64,000 nucleotides of DNA from Aspidiotus rigidus (lineage: Eukaryota > Arthropoda > Insecta > Hemiptera > Diaspididae), in the NCBI GenBank assembly GCA_035079385.1, contig JAVHKY010000024.1:5332001-5396000 (forward strand). The letters run 5' to 3'. The position numbers and the translations under genes were made by a program. The notes below the pieces were generated by a model, which was given only the letters and a program-made list of their open reading frames with translations, was not told the origin of the DNA and ran no database searches. Numbering within the stretch: position 1 is the first letter of the stretch; each line of letters begins with the position of its first letter. Positions 44,801-53,836 of the stretch are shown here, one piece after another.

Positions 44801-47665
44801 CCAGTTTCGGTGACCAAATCGTATTTTCAGGCAAATCAACCTACAAAATCAGTCCCCAACAATGAGATCAATTTTCGAGATGCGCGACCGACCAACTATC
44901 CGGCGTACGATTTCCCGCAGAAAAATATGTACCAAAACGTCGACACGAAGAGACCCCCGGGACCAAATTTCGGCATCACTGCTCCGATTCCCAATCAAGC
45001 TACATTCAACTATCAAAACTACGCACCGGTAACTCCAACTACCGGTGTCATAAAATCAAGTGGTCCCAACGGCCGAAATATTGCTACCAATTTCAAGCAG
45101 CCGGCCAACACCAATTCAATCCAAACTAATCAAAAAGCCCAAACCAATTATCCGAACACCTTTAGCGGAGTAAATTTCGACTTCAAAACCAATACTATAA
45201 CTTTCACGCAGCCGCCATCGAATACGGTTCCCGTCAGGTCGACAAACGTGATCAATTCGACGCCGTTACCTCCTCGACAACAGAACTCCAATTGGACACC
45301 TATCAGCAGTTACAACGCAATATCTTCGTCACAAAATAATTTTAACGGCGAACAAAAAACGAATAATGGTGCTAAATATAGCGCCGCTTTCCCCGCCAAA
45401 AGCCAGCCGATCATGGTACCAAATTTTACGCCCGGTAAATATCCAATCGATCAGAACTATCTAACGACTAGATTTGCCGGGTCTCCCCCTAAAACTTCGG
45501 TTTCGGCGACCTTACCTCCGCGAACTACCTACAATACCGAGCTCACTACCCCTAGTTTCAGTCAAACTTATTTTACAATGACTAGCGGAACAACGCCAGC
45601 GAAGACCACTAAGCCGACAACTAAACTGCAGGCGCAAACTACAACTTTTGGTCAAACATCATTCTCGACTCCATCCACTACTTTAGATAACAACTATTTC
45701 CGAGAACAACAAATTCTAGCGGAAACCGCCTCTTTCGTAGGCAACGGCAAGTATCCAAACTGGCAGAATTACTATCTTAATCAAAATTACAACAGCCAGA
45801 CCAACGTCAACACTAAACCAGCCAACATTCAAACGACCTCGCCAGTACCCGCTACTCAAACAACCTTCGATCCCGAGGCACCGACAACCTTCGGCATTTA
45901 CAATATGCTTTTCGATACGCAGCTTGCCAACAACTCGAATCAAAGCTACGCTCTGTATTTTCCGTCCGACGAAAACGTAATCGATCTACTCAATCTTGTG
46001 ACTCCGGAACCGGACGAAGGCGTGACGGATGTCGTCCGTAACTTCTCAAGACCTGCCGTCTCCGAATTACTGTTGAATTCATTTGGTACCAGTATGAATT
46101 TACGTGAGACCACTCCCGCCCAGCCTGCCAGGGAAAGCTTCCCCATTTTGCTACGAAACGAAACCAGAGAGGCGTACGACCAATTGTTCACAAAAAAGGA
46201 CCGCGAACCGACCACTACCAAATCTGAAAGCGATCTTCTGATCGAAAACAGCAACGGTCTGGTACAGTCGAGTTCACCAAAGCCGTCCTCTACCGCCCAA
46301 TCGTTCGACCAAAAACTGAAACTCAAAAGCACTCCCGATTTCCGCGAACTAGCTCAAATATTCAGTAGAGCTCTCTCCGCGTATTTAGAGGATCCTGAGC
46401 AATTCCGCAAGATTCTGTCTGAAGTACGTCCCACCGAACCTCCTTCGCTCGAAACGTCTGCGAGACTGGAGGCTGCGGATGATGAAGTGCTCGCATTTTC
46501 CGAGGACGAACGAACAGTACGCAGACCGACCGCGTCCTCCCCATCGACAACACCGAAATCGGTCATCAGAGATCCAGAAACGTTTGCCGAAGAAATAAAT
46601 AATTTTATGTTCGATCCTTTGAGCTTTCAATCGCAGACGGATAATAGTTACGATTTTAACGTAAATGAAACCTATTTTCCTTCCACAATTCCAACTACTC
46701 CTATTACTTTCACGGTTTCGCCGCTCATCGAGATAACCAAAAATCGTACTCGCGGTACGACCTTGCCAACTTTCCCTTCCTCAACGCCGCTCAAAGTTAA
46801 CCTATACGACGATAAAAGTCAGAAATTTTTCGACAACAACGCCCAAAATCTACAGGAGGAGCCTCTACTCATAACGGCCGACACGCAATCGTTCGTTGCC
46901 CCCGATAATTTAATTCGCTATCCGTTGTACGGGAAATTCGCGGGCAAGTATACGCTTTCTCCTCCGAATCTGAAGTCGCCCGCGTACCCTCAATTCGGTG
47001 TGCGCACCTCTTCGGCAACGTTCACGCCGTACATAAGCTCGAGAGCGGATGTCGTCACGTCCCCGCGAACAACCGTCACTCAGACTGCTGGGAGCAGCGT
47101 TACAGCTTTCAAACCTCCTCAGACTACGCTACCCGAGGAGACCCTCAGAACAGCCTTGAATATAATGTCGTCGGAAACGATGAAGCCGTTATTCAATGAA
47201 AGCGCGGTAAACGCGATGGTGGATATGATGCAGGAGGCGCAGAGCAATCCGACTCTACGTAATAAATTGGTACTCCTGCTCGTTAATGATGGTCGCACCC
47301 CGGAGAATAGGTCAGTGCGAGACTTGAAATCAAAACTGCTCAAAGCGCTGCTGGTGCCGCTATCGACTAAAGCGTACGATAATGGTTATACCGAGCAGCC
47401 GATATCGCGTCGTAAGGTACGCAAAGATGGCCGCACGCCGACGGCCAGACTAGCGGTTATATCGACGACGCCGCTCTATCGTCCTCCGACTGATTTCATT
47501 TCTAAGTCAACGGTTCACGCGACCACGCGTGTAAGCAGAACTGGTAGAGCAACTGCCAGACCTGCGAAGCAAATGGAGCCGGCCGGCTTGACGGATACGG
47601 ACTCGAGGGCGGTCGACTTACTCAAAACTTTATATTCGCTCGCGTCGAATAATTGGAACCGATGA
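20788..47665 (+). CDS. secreted single-ChtBD2 cuticle protein, CPAP1-like, five exons
   Basis: Coding exons are 20788-20833, 35635-35690, 40357-40540, 44339-44463 and 44549-47665, with GT-AG introns and matching phases, giving 1175 residues. Residues 1 to about 30 form a signal peptide (basic start MEVRFCRSKC, then a hydrophobic stretch). A basic RRHRR motif follows in exon 3 and could be a processing site. One chitin-binding type-2 (peritrophin-A) domain spans Cys 118, 136, 142, 152, 165 and 173 (spacing 17-5-9-12-7), with CPNGTIF and paired Trp 167-168. The rest, about 1000 residues, is rich in Thr, Pro, Ser, Asn and Gln like a mucin, with helix-like segments near 733-765 and 1003-1075. Such proteins are secreted and bind chitin in cuticle or matrix. 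One ChtBD2 fits CPAP1; the exact orthologue cannot be named. Confidence 0.9.
21868..22080 (+). mobile_element. jockey-like LINE reverse transcriptase fragment
   Basis: The + frame reads NGVPQGEVWSFPPSLIAIND and later FNMQQVVRLLSTTLDKLQ. These match the NGVPQGSVLS...INDL motif and the segment after the catalytic residues in jockey-type reverse transcriptases. Stops and loss of the FADD box show it is dead. The same family occurs at 42.57 kb, where the DNA word AAAACGGTRYCCCCAG is shared. Confidence 0.7.
23475..23669 (+). mobile_element. possible LINE 3' coding remnant
   Basis: The 64-codon frame contains HCQEENLKADHMF and then PYFDPLL, reminiscent of the cysteine/histidine-containing tail (C..C....DH.L..C) near the C terminus of jockey/R1 polyproteins. 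The similarity is short and key cysteines are missing, so this is a weak call. Confidence 0.3.
26305..26679. mobile_element. foldback element, copy A
   Basis: Inverted arms of about 170-185 bp meet near 26490. The left arm starts ACATGAAC then TTTCAAACTTTTGGAATG, and the right arm ends with the inverse and GTTCATGTGTGTAA. Both arms carry a GGTATTTCTAGA-like word and GAGTACCAT-type words in inverse orientation. Copy B of the same family is at 43529-43890. There is no coding capacity; the open frames on it are products of the palindrome. The class of transposon is not clear because no target duplication is obvious. Confidence 0.75.
26680..32160. other. intron 1 interior, nothing assigned
   Basis: Part of intron 1. 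No exon consistent with the gene's reading frame was found, and I recognise no transposon. Short A runs (30740) and T runs (30894) are present. Minus-strand sequence at 27.3-27.8 kb has broken coding-like stretches that might be a decayed transposase, but no motif supports this. Confidence 0.4.
32165..32640 (-). mobile_element. R1-clade-like LINE reverse transcriptase relic
   Basis: On the minus strand the protein reads MKYLGIWFHSNLNFRLHF, then a stretch with TRATRCKRRIKVSTVLSVLS, and after a break KKIQRRVALSYAAASTEAL and IDLLAEERAVVF. These match in order the thumb and C-terminal parts of R1-like reverse transcriptases (KYLGV.LD, SKRRLL..V..S.LLYGAP, VQRR.ALR...AYRT.S.EA, PI.LLAEER). Frameshifts and loss of LLYGAP show it is dead. 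It lies antisense in intron 1. Confidence 0.82.
32690..33120. repeat. minisatellite, about 53-bp unit
   Basis: Seven to eight degenerate head-to-tail copies of a unit of roughly 50-55 bp. The core words are TATGGCTCGAGAGTCGAAAT, TTTTTCCAAGTCCC and CTATCATATATTA. The same unit forms the array at 41800-42060, and single pieces occur near 17.4, 18.5, 26.1 and 38.7-38.9 kb. Confidence 0.85.
33740..34262. repeat. diverged direct duplication in intron 1
   Basis: Segments 33740-33845 and 34135-34262 share, in the same order, TTGACTGATTT.TCAC, ATCAG..GTCGATTT.CAGT, GTAGTTGACA and GAG.GCTCTGA. They are about 390 bp apart and clearly diverged. The sequence between includes G and T homopolymers at 33920-34010. 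No function is visible. Confidence 0.65.
35635..35690 (+). CDS. exon 2 of the chitin-binding protein
   Basis: Acceptor TTTCAG before 35635 and donor GTGAGT at 35691. Two bases complete the split Gly codon and 18 codons follow (AVYIWTLLDGVISASVNK), the end of the signal peptide. The fit of phase and hydrophobicity with exon 1 supports joining across the long intron. Confidence 0.85.
35691..40356 (+). other. intron 2 (4.7 kb)
   Basis: Donor GTGAGT, acceptor CAACAG. It contains a 148-codon open frame at 36025-36471 with no recognised content, degenerate AAATTTTTC..AAGTCC-type repeats at 38.68-39.0 kb and a hammerhead-like motif on the minus strand at 39.1 kb. The rest shows nothing that I can name. 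Confidence 0.75.
39115..39166 (-). ncRNA. degenerate hammerhead-like motif
   Basis: On the minus strand ACAC CTGACGA (core at 39159-39153) is followed by a hairpin-capable segment (TGTTCGG...ACGGACA), then AAACCTGGTC and GTGT. ACAC before the core and GTGT after GTC can pair as stem I. The layout matches the motif at 4783-4834, including the GGTCGTG ending, but GAAA is changed to CAAA here, so activity is unlikely. Probably a Penelope-like element remnant. Confidence 0.4.
40357..40540 (+). CDS. exon 3 of the chitin-binding protein
   Basis: Acceptor CAACAG and donor GTAAGA. It encodes 61 codons plus one base: a linker rich in Asn, Gln, Ser and basic residues, with a YRRHRRKLP motif and possible N-glycosylation sites (NKT, NES). 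It has no cysteine. Confidence 0.88.
41800..42060. repeat. minisatellite, same family as the 32.7-kb array
   Basis: About six degenerate copies with the words TATAGCTCG.GAGTCGAAAT, TTCCAAGTCCCTCTCC and TATCATAA. The array ends in a run of C at about 42055-42065, followed by GTGACGTCATCA, a word that also occurs next to the related repeats near 17.57 and 17.99 kb. Confidence 0.82.
42339..42424. repeat. strong hairpin (palindromic element)
   Basis: The arm TTGAAGCGCTGCGTGGAAAA.. (42341-42371) is repeated in inverse at 42391-42421 with only a few mismatches, leaving a loop of about 19 bases (42372-42390). The stem is about 31 bp and rich in GC. It may be a tiny MITE; no target duplication was identified. 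Confidence 0.75.
42570..43460 (+). mobile_element. jockey-like LINE reverse transcriptase relic
   Basis: Broken + frames read SFSLFLITINNLTNSTSS (near 42600, the INDL motif region), then a 113-codon frame at 42774-43115 with NLQQVARLLQST, VKFLDLTIESNHIKILSSKY, LSHPRTGCNRKFLLELLNSL and IRPQFDYG. This is the thumb region of jockey-type reverse transcriptase. Downstream pieces (IRLDLTEIPEQLSA, near 43330; LCQTDGR, near 43430) fit the following domain. Stops and frameshifts show decay. The foldback element at 43529 begins just after it. Confidence 0.78.
43529..43890. mobile_element. foldback element, copy B
   Basis: Starts TTACACACATGAACAAATTT and ends AAATTTGTTCATGTGT. The arms pair over about 165 bp, with AACATGAACTATAGAAGGTA on the left and its near inverse on the right, meeting around 43705-43715. 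The same sequence family forms copy A at 26.3 kb. The interior contains GTTACGCGTCGCAACA-type sequence shared with copy A. Confidence 0.8.
44339..44463 (+). CDS. exon 4 of the chitin-binding protein
   Basis: Acceptor TTCTTTAG, donor GTACGC. It encodes a conserved lead-in GRPGVDFPVL and the first part of the ChtBD2 domain with Cys118 and Cys136, including NTGYYADLDTHCQ. The intron interrupts the domain just after CQ. Confidence 0.92.
44549..47665 (+). CDS. exon 5: end of ChtBD2 and long low-complexity tail
   Basis: Acceptor CCCGCAG ends at 44548 and the stop TGA is at 47663-47665. It starts VFHVCDGGRKVSFLCPNGTIF, completing the domain with Cys142, 152, 165 and 173. A 1038-residue open run in one exon, with third-position choices free of stops and an amino-acid bias (Thr, Pro, Ser, Asn, Gln) unlike the surrounding non-coding DNA, leaves no doubt that it is coding. 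The C-terminal helix-like segments contain DFRELAQIFSRALSAYLEDP and VNAMVDMMQEAQSNPTLRNK. Confidence 0.95.
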   Translation, partial: VFHVCDGGRKVSFLCPNGTIFRQSHLICDWWFRVECERSPELYEQSVQQLEADQNLYKKRAETITNAMHNLLAQGIKESTLLESPVSVTKSYFQANQPTKSVPNNEINFRDARPTNYPAYDFPQKNMYQNVDTKRPPGPNFGITAPIPNQATFNYQNYAPVTPTTGVIKSSGPNGRNIATNFKQPANTNSIQTNQKAQTNYPNTFSGVNFDFKTNTITFTQPPSNTVPVRSTNVINSTPLPPRQQNSNWTPISSYNAISSSQNNFNGEQKTNNGAKYSAAFPAKSQPIMVPNFTPGKYPIDQNYLTTRFAGSPPKTSVSATLPPRTTYNTELTTPSFSQTYFTMTSGTTPAKTTKPTTKLQAQTTTFGQTSFSTPSTTLDNNYFREQQILAETASFVGNGKYPNWQNYYLNQNYNSQTNVNTKPANIQTTSPVPATQTTFDPEAPTTFGIYNMLFDTQLANNSNQSYALYFPSDENVIDLLNLVTPEPDEGVTDVVRNFSRPAVSELLLNSFGTSMNLRETTPAQPARESFPILLRNETREAYDQLFTKKDREPTTTKSESDLLIENSNGLVQSSSPKPSSTAQSFDQKLKLKSTPDFRELAQIFSRALSAYLEDPEQFRKILSEVRPTEPPSLETSARLEAADDEVLAFSEDERTVRRPTASSPSTTPKSVIRDPETFAEEINNFMFDPLSFQSQTDNSYDFNVNETYFPSTIPTTPITFTVSPLIEITKNRTRGTTLPTFPSSTPLKVNLYDDKSQKFFDNNAQNLQEEPLLITADTQSFVAPDNLIRYPLYGKFAGKYTLSPPNLKSPAYPQFGVRTSSATFTPYISSRADVVTSPRTTVTQTAGSSVTAFKPPQTTLPEETLRTALNIMSSETMKPLFNESAVNAMVDMMQEAQSNPTLRNKLVLLLVNDGRTPENRSVRDLKSKLLKALLVPLSTKAYDNGYTEQPISRRKVRKDGRTPTARLAVISTTPLYRPPTDFISKSTVHATTRVSRTGRATARPAKQMEPAGLTDTDSRAVDLLKTLYSLASNNWNR

Positions 47666-48570
47666 AATCGCGAGCGCACCAGCTTTCAAGAGTTCCTAGA
47701 CTGGCATCGTACCGATGTGCTACCATATTTTCCTTATACCTAGCATTTGTGATAGAGAACAATATGGCCCAAGGGTTACCGCAGTCAAGTTACTTGAGAA
47801 CGATCGAAGTATGGTATGCGTTGAAGTGGTAGAGACCTCGCTTGTTGAGGACATTCTACGCAACTCACGTTACCACCTTAGAATCGTACTCTTATACTCA
47901 GCGTTAAAAAATTTAAATACGTGGGTCTATGTACAGTAAAAATATCTTAAGATTACATTTGCGAACTATTTTCCCTGGAGATTGTGTCTCGATTATGGCT
48001 TTGGAAGAAATCTGCGAAGAAAGAAAGAAAAAAAAAAATGTAGAAACGAATGAGGGGATGTCAAAATACTCGTAACTATGTAGTTACAATGTTTAAGTCA
48101 TTATTTATTTTTTTCGTTTTTCCTTGATATTCTTCTTTTTTTTTCTTTCCTCTCTATTTTTGTGTGCCTTTCATATATATAACTGACAAATAAAGGAAAT
48201 GTACAATTAGTCGATTTATATCTGTTGTACTTACTCAGCGTTTGTCTTTTGTAGGCATCGATAAGATGGATTTGGACTTTTATCTTTTTTATATTAGTAA
48301 TTAATTTCGGATATTGAAGCCGGTCTGTTTTTTAATTTATTTTCTAGTTTTTATCTTTATCTTACGACTAAGATAATTAGGATACTGAAATTTACATTTT
48401 CTCGTTTTGCTCTAATTGAATAAGCGTTTTTGATTATCTTTTATATGATGATACATAATTTAAAATTATTATTCGTGGCGATGTATATAATATGTTTAGT
48501 TTTCTGTTTGTATCAAAGTTTTTGTTTTTATTCTATCTTCTCGGTGAATAAACGTGGTTTAATAAATGAG
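47666..48570 (+). other. 3' UTR and transcript end of the chitin-binding gene
   Basis: A/T-rich sequence after the stop. Poly(A) signals AATAAA are at 48189-48194, 48547-48552 and 48561-48566. Which one is used cannot be told from sequence. Confidence 0.55.
48189..48194 (+). terminator. AATAAA poly(A) signal candidate
   Basis: First canonical AATAAA after the stop codon, about 525 bp downstream. Two others follow at 48547 and 48561. Confidence 0.5.
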
Positions 48571-51505
48571 AGGTTTGAATGAGTTCGTTTACTGGAATCA
48601 GCCATGAGAAAAATTTGCTCGAACAACATGTTTTATTTCCGCGCTCTTACCTGCCCCCTTATTTCCAAAATTTGAGTCTGTTTCGATAAAAAGCATAACA
48701 TATACAATGGAAAAGCTCGTGGAAGCAAAAAGTGATCCATTCAAATATTTGGCTTTTGCAGAGCATACTATACTCGGAGTAGACCACCAGCTGTAAAAAT
48801 CTCGCTTCAATTATTACGCGATGAGAGTTTGTATTGCCCCAGATTTTCTCTAGAATATATCAAAATGATACGACATAGAAACAAAGTATATCTGAGCTTA
48901 CCATAAATATTGGATCTCTAATTTACACGATCCTTGATTTGTGATCTGCGAGATTCAATCTATTTTGATACTAGTTTAGAATTGACTCAAACTCGTATCG
49001 GTAATAATGTATTTTCAGGTGTTTATTTCACGAGTACTGCTGGAGATAATATCTACAACAGTTCAATGCGTTCAAAACTTATAGCCTACAGTCGTGTTAC
49101 ATCGCTTCCAAAAGAAAGAAAAAAAAAAAAAATGGAACAGCCGAAAAAATAGTTAGACGGACGCTGTTTGTCTTTCTAGAAAATTCAATTGGACGTTCAT
49201 ATATTGTTGATTCAGTGATTGAATGTATCTTCAATTTTCTTGGGATGTTAACCTAAGTTACGTAAGTTGGTAGCCGTGTTTGAACATGTGGGGGATAATT
49301 TTAACGTACCATGCTTCACGATGCGGAATTTGCAATTTTCAAATACGATTTAAATTATTACAATTCGTATTGTCGAAAAATTATATCCTATAAATCGTTT
49401 AAATACTTCAAGAGAATCGATAACTGAAAGAAGCAATTCTATTAATGAAGTATTGAGTCATCTACGACTAATTGAAAATCACGATTCTTATGGCCAAATA
49501 CATTGAACGTAAAATCGTCACCCAGAAATTCAAGCGAGTGCGGCGAGAGAGGAAGGCGATTCTAGCGCTGCCAAACATAGGTTAACATCCCAATAGCGAA
49601 TTCAGAGATTTTTATGAAAATTGTTGAGGAGATTCCCTTTATCTTTCTTAACACCAGAAGAGATTAATTATCGAAATAATTTGTAATCATATTTTAAAGA
49701 TGGAGATGAAATCACTTCCAGGTCTCTCAACTTGGATGTCAAATAAAAAATCAAAATTTTTTGAATTTTTTACGCTTCCGTAATTTTTAGAGTGAGAAAT
49801 TTGTAAGGTCCTTGATCTTATTATTAAATTTAGGAGTAATTTTTCCTAAATAAATTAATAATATTTTTACCCCTTTCATGCCTACAAAAGATACTCTTCT
49901 GACTCAAGAAGTGTATCCTAGAAGTATGTCTTCCACGCAGAGCTGCAAAAAAAAAAAAAAAAAAAAAGTTTTTATATTTATCGTTTAGAATTGTTTTAAA
50001 TCATTAAATTTATTGTTTGAAACACATTTTTGAAGTTTTAACCGGACTCGGATCCAGACAACCACCACTTTTAGAGGGAAAAAAGACAGAAAGAATTTTT
50101 TCTTTTTTTTCTTACATAAGCAAACGGCATGAAAATCGATATAATAATTTTATTACTGTAAACTACTGCAACCATACCCTCGGTTGGCGTACTATTTAGT
50201 TTCCACTCGATAGAGATTTACTTTTCTGGCAAAAAACTTCTTTTTCTTTGATATTACAGATTTTTCGTTCATCACTTGCCGTTGGATTAACGAGATGTTA
50301 GTTTTGATTATAGTTATTTGCTGATTAACGTCACAGAGACCTGGGCTATTCTTAAGGTGGAACAAATGATGTTACAAGTTAAATAAAAGTAAACGCCGCG
50401 AAAAAGATGCGAAAATTTTTGATGAACAACGAATTGCTCGCGTAAGTAAGTCGATGAATAATATTCTTGCTCTATACGCCCACGGGCAGCTATCGTTTTT
50501 TCAAAAGTATGAAACTTTTTCCTTTTCCACCTATGACTCCTGATTTAAGAGTGGTTCTCCAAATTCAATCGAAAAAACGTAACAATTACGAAAGAAATAT
50601 TTTAAAAAAAGGAGTTTTTTTTTATTTTCAGTATGAATCGCGAAGACTACTCTTCATTTATTACGAAGGAACTTTCACGATATAATATTTTCTAATGTAT
50701 CAACATTTTTTCGATTTATTATTACGTACATCAAACAAAGAGTATAGTTTACAGGTATTTAATACTATATTTCTTCAATGAATTGATCGACTAAAATTTT
50801 AAATAAAATAAACAGGTGTTTAGAAACAAGACATAAATTTTTGGACGCGAGAAACATATATTTAAAATGGAGGATAAACCAATAAAAAAGAAGAAATCAT
50901 AACTGAAAATCACACACAATCGCAAGGAAAAAAAAAACTGGTAAGACCCATCATTTTGCGTCGACGATGAACGACGCTTAAAAATCAAACAATAATCGAG
51001 GTAGAAAAACACACAACCGCATTTTCTATCACAAAAATATCGAGAGCGTTTTCTGGCAGAAATTATGGGATTCTAGCGATAAAATAAAACTACCGGTATT
51101 TGTAAAATAGTAAATAAACGGAACAAAAACGTTTCCCAAGTCGCTATGTTTGAGTTTCTATTAGACTCAAATCTAATTTCGGAAAATAAAAATATTATTT
51201 AATCGATTACCCTAGTTCAACTAGACACATCATTTTGATTCGATCAGAAAATGTTATTTTTCAAACAATGAAGAAATGAATTGGGAAAAATAGCTCGAAA
51301 ATTATCAAGATCGCTTCTAGGTTTTTTTTTAGACAAAACGACTACTTATTTTGAGCTTTTGTGTTTCTCCACCAGTTCAACGATGTTTAAAGATAGTGGT
51401 TACGCCTTAAAATAAATCACAAGCTGTAATGCTCGTAAAAAAAAAAAAAAGAAAAATCACAGAAAAAGAAATAAAAAGAAGGAAATTGAATACTCGATCA
51501 ATAAA
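48571..51505. other. intergenic between convergent genes
   Basis: No exon was recognised. A run of A (49947-49967) and other short A runs occur near 51437. No canonical AATAAA for the minus-strand gene was found close to its stop, so its poly(A) signal may be a variant. Confidence 0.45.
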
Positions 51506-51857
51506 TTATTCCATTGACGGAAGGGCAAGTTCATCTGACGGTAACAAACGGAAACAATTATGTTCGTTATCATGATAAAATTCTACGTATTCGTCTTCAC
51601 ATTTTCCACACAAATAATTTTGTAAAAATAGATTTCTGATACCATTCCCTTTGTGTTTGAGACCGTATAAAGGTTCGTCAGAAAAGTCAAGTTTCTGAGG
51701 ATGAATCTTACAATTTAGAGCGAAGTTTGCGCTATACAGCCTCGTGTAAAATTGAGATTCCAAACTGGGTACTGTCCCACGACCACAGATACACTGCGAT
51801 ATTTGTCTCAATTTTTCCAGCAACCTTCGCGGATACTGATCGATTGTGAGTTGTTTC
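51506..51857 (-). CDS. LRR1: LRR1 exon 6, C terminus
   Basis: Acceptor ATTGCAG. It encodes 116 residues and stop TAA at 51508-51506. It contains CICGRGTVPSL, NYLCGKC and a final acidic/hydrophobic tail ending LALPSME. The CxCGR element matches the VCGRF-containing C-terminal region of vertebrate LRR1. Confidence 0.9.
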
Positions 51858-53836
51858 CTGCAATAACAAGTACAAGAAAAATAAATAAGGTGTTTCAAGG
51901 ATAGATCAAAATTTCAATAAGATAGCAACGCACCTTTGAAAGCATTGTACTTTCATTAAAGCGAGATTAACTAACTTCGTGCAATTCTTGTGGGCATTTC
52001 TCAATTTTGGACGGAATGAAAGACGAACATTATTAGTTAAGTGATTATAAGTGAAATCTACTTCCGTAAATCTTTTATTTACAAGAGTAGCGGGTAAAAC
52101 ACGTAAATTATTCCCAGACATATTCAAGTATCTATCGGAAAAAAACGATTTCATTATCAAGAATAATTTTCTGAATCTGGAGACGAATAGAATTATATTA
52201 AGAACAACTTTGAAACGAGAAAAGATTTGAAAAACGCGAATTTTCCGCTCCTTCCATTTCAAAATTATTCTTAAATTTATCATTTTATTGGTAGTATCAA
52301 ATGTTGTAGAGACATACAGGAAGACTTACTTCAACGAATACATCTGACCAATACCATGAGGAATAGTCTCAATAATATTGTCGCGGAAATTTATCATAAC
52401 CAGGTGATCATAATCAATTAATACACTTGGGAAAGTATCTATCTACAACAAATAAACATCGAGAAATTCACAAGTTGAATTTAACTGTACGTGATTCTCA
52501 TTGAAGAAAATTATGTTCTAGATGCCACTAAATAGTCGAAAAGAACTTCCATAGACTTTGTTTTTTTCTTTTTTTCAAGTGACAGGGAATGAGAAACATT
52601 CCATTCTCCGAGATACGTTCAAAGAATCAAATTTTATTTAAAGGACAAGTAAACGAGCGGTGGTTGTTTAAAAAGCTTAAATTTTGATTTCACCTCCAGT
52701 TCATCTTCTACAAAATAGTTCGACGACTTCAGAAACAAGCCACTATGAACGATAAAATTTAATCTAAATCTTTGACTGTACAGACTATAATTAAGTGCGA
52801 CCCGCTTGTAGTTTGTATAGTCAAAGATCTGAACGTTCATCGCGTACCAGAATCAGCCAATATTGAACGTAGATATTGCCTGAAAATGTAGAAAGATCGA
52901 GTGTAGAAAACAAAAAACGAAGACGACATACTGAAATAGAAAAAGAATGTGAATGAAAAAAAAAAAAAAAAAACTAGCAGCCTGAGAGCATTTTATGAAT
53001 GACTGAGTACGCCATGAAGAAAGCAAAAAATCAGTCTAATTACCTTATTCCCGGCTAAATTTAGAAATTTCAAAGACTTCCTTATTTGAATCTCCTCTAA
53101 CCACGCTAAATTTTCTTTTGTTATTTCATTATTCTGTAGATTGATACGTTCGACTGAAACTTCACCCAATTCGACAGGAATTTCTTTGAGAAAACAATTG
53201 GGAAGATCGATTTCTTTCAACTGGTTTACTTTACTAATGTCCAAACATCTAATATTTTCCTATAAAAGAAAAAAAATTGTCATTCTTCAAGTAGAGTTTT
53301 TATCGTTTTAATGCAATTACATCATGATCAAAACTTACCTTAAACGTTTCGCGAGGAAGAATATGCTTACAATCGTCACATTTAGTTGACGATGGATGAT
53401 TTCGCTGATACAAAATCGGAATATATTCTAGTTTCTCCATGATTGCTCTGTCCATCAACTGATACAGAAAGGCCAAGAAATTCTCGAGTTCATCCGCGTT
53501 TGACTTCGTAACGAGTACATGGTGCGGTGGCGAGAAAAACTCTATCCCTGCTCTGCCCTGAGATACTTCCTTCTTGTATACTCTTTTCACATTATCGGTA
53601 ACCTAAGAGAGATGGCACGCGATCTCTGTTCAGTATATTCATTTCAGAAGCAACAGCGGAAATTTCTTAAGGCTTACTTTGAATTCTATAGCGATGCAGG
53701 ACGTGGACAGAACAAGCAATGGTTCAAATGGGTCTCGAGCTTGGACACCCAACCACAGGGTTGACGGTACAGGACGTACGAATGAATTTTTGACAAATAG
53801 TGCGCTCAGTCGAACATCACACGTTAGTCTCATCAT
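51506..53836 (-). CDS. LRR1: leucine-rich repeat protein 1 homologue, six exons
   Basis: Minus-strand exons: 53836-53678, 53602-53339, 53259-53044, 52442-52330, 52131-51934 and 51857-51506, with GT-AG introns in phase, giving 433 residues (human LRR1 is about 414). The N-terminal part (1-141) follows LRR1: MRLTCDV start, VLSTS segment, then GRAGIEFFSPPHHVLVTKS aligning with the GKATVRLKEPP region. Leucine-rich repeats occupy about 150-290 (LKEIDLPNCFLKEIP, LKFLNLAGNK, MINFRDNIIETIP, LNMSGNNLRVLP). A C-terminal cysteine-containing part holds CICGRG (339-344) and CGKC (400-403). LRR1 is known as a substrate receptor of CUL2-based ubiquitin ligase, acting in removal of the replicative helicase; that role is inferred here. 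The first of two ATGs is given as start; the second (53833) fits the family better. Confidence 0.9.
51934..52131 (-). CDS. LRR1: LRR1 exon 5
   Basis: Acceptor GATAG, donor GTGCGT. It starts (K)YLNMSGNNLRVLPATLV, the last clear leucine-rich repeat, and ends KVQCFQ plus a split Arg codon. Confidence 0.87.
52330..52442 (-). CDS. LRR1: LRR1 exon 4
   Basis: Acceptor TTGTAG, donor GTAAGT. It encodes IDTFPSVLIDYDHLVMINF and further repeat sequence, ending in a Lys codon split 2/1 with exon 5. Confidence 0.87.
53044..53259 (-). CDS. LRR1: LRR1 exon 3
   Basis: 72 codons. Acceptor TTTTATAG and donor GTAATT (a weaker consensus). It starts ENIRCLDISKVNQLKEID and carries the first leucine-rich repeats. 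Confidence 0.88.
53339..53602 (-). CDS. LRR1: LRR1 exon 2
   Basis: 88 codons. Acceptor CTTAG and donor GTAAGT. It starts VTDNVKRVYKKEV and ends PRETFK. It includes CDDC, a small cysteine pair just before the repeats. Confidence 0.88.
53678..53836 (-). CDS. LRR1: LRR1 exon 1
   Basis: 53 codons, starting ATGATG, ending ..IEFK before donor GTAAGC. It corresponds to the N-terminal beta-rich part of LRR1 proteins. Confidence 0.85.

Noticed and set aside
45716..47343. Several minus-strand frames of 63-128 codons
   Set aside because: They are antisense shadows of the long last exon of the chitin-binding protein gene.
52634..52840. Minus-strand frame inside LRR1 intron 3
   Set aside because: Lacks leucine-rich-repeat pattern and flanking splice sites, and exons 3 and 4 already join in phase with a continuous repeat.
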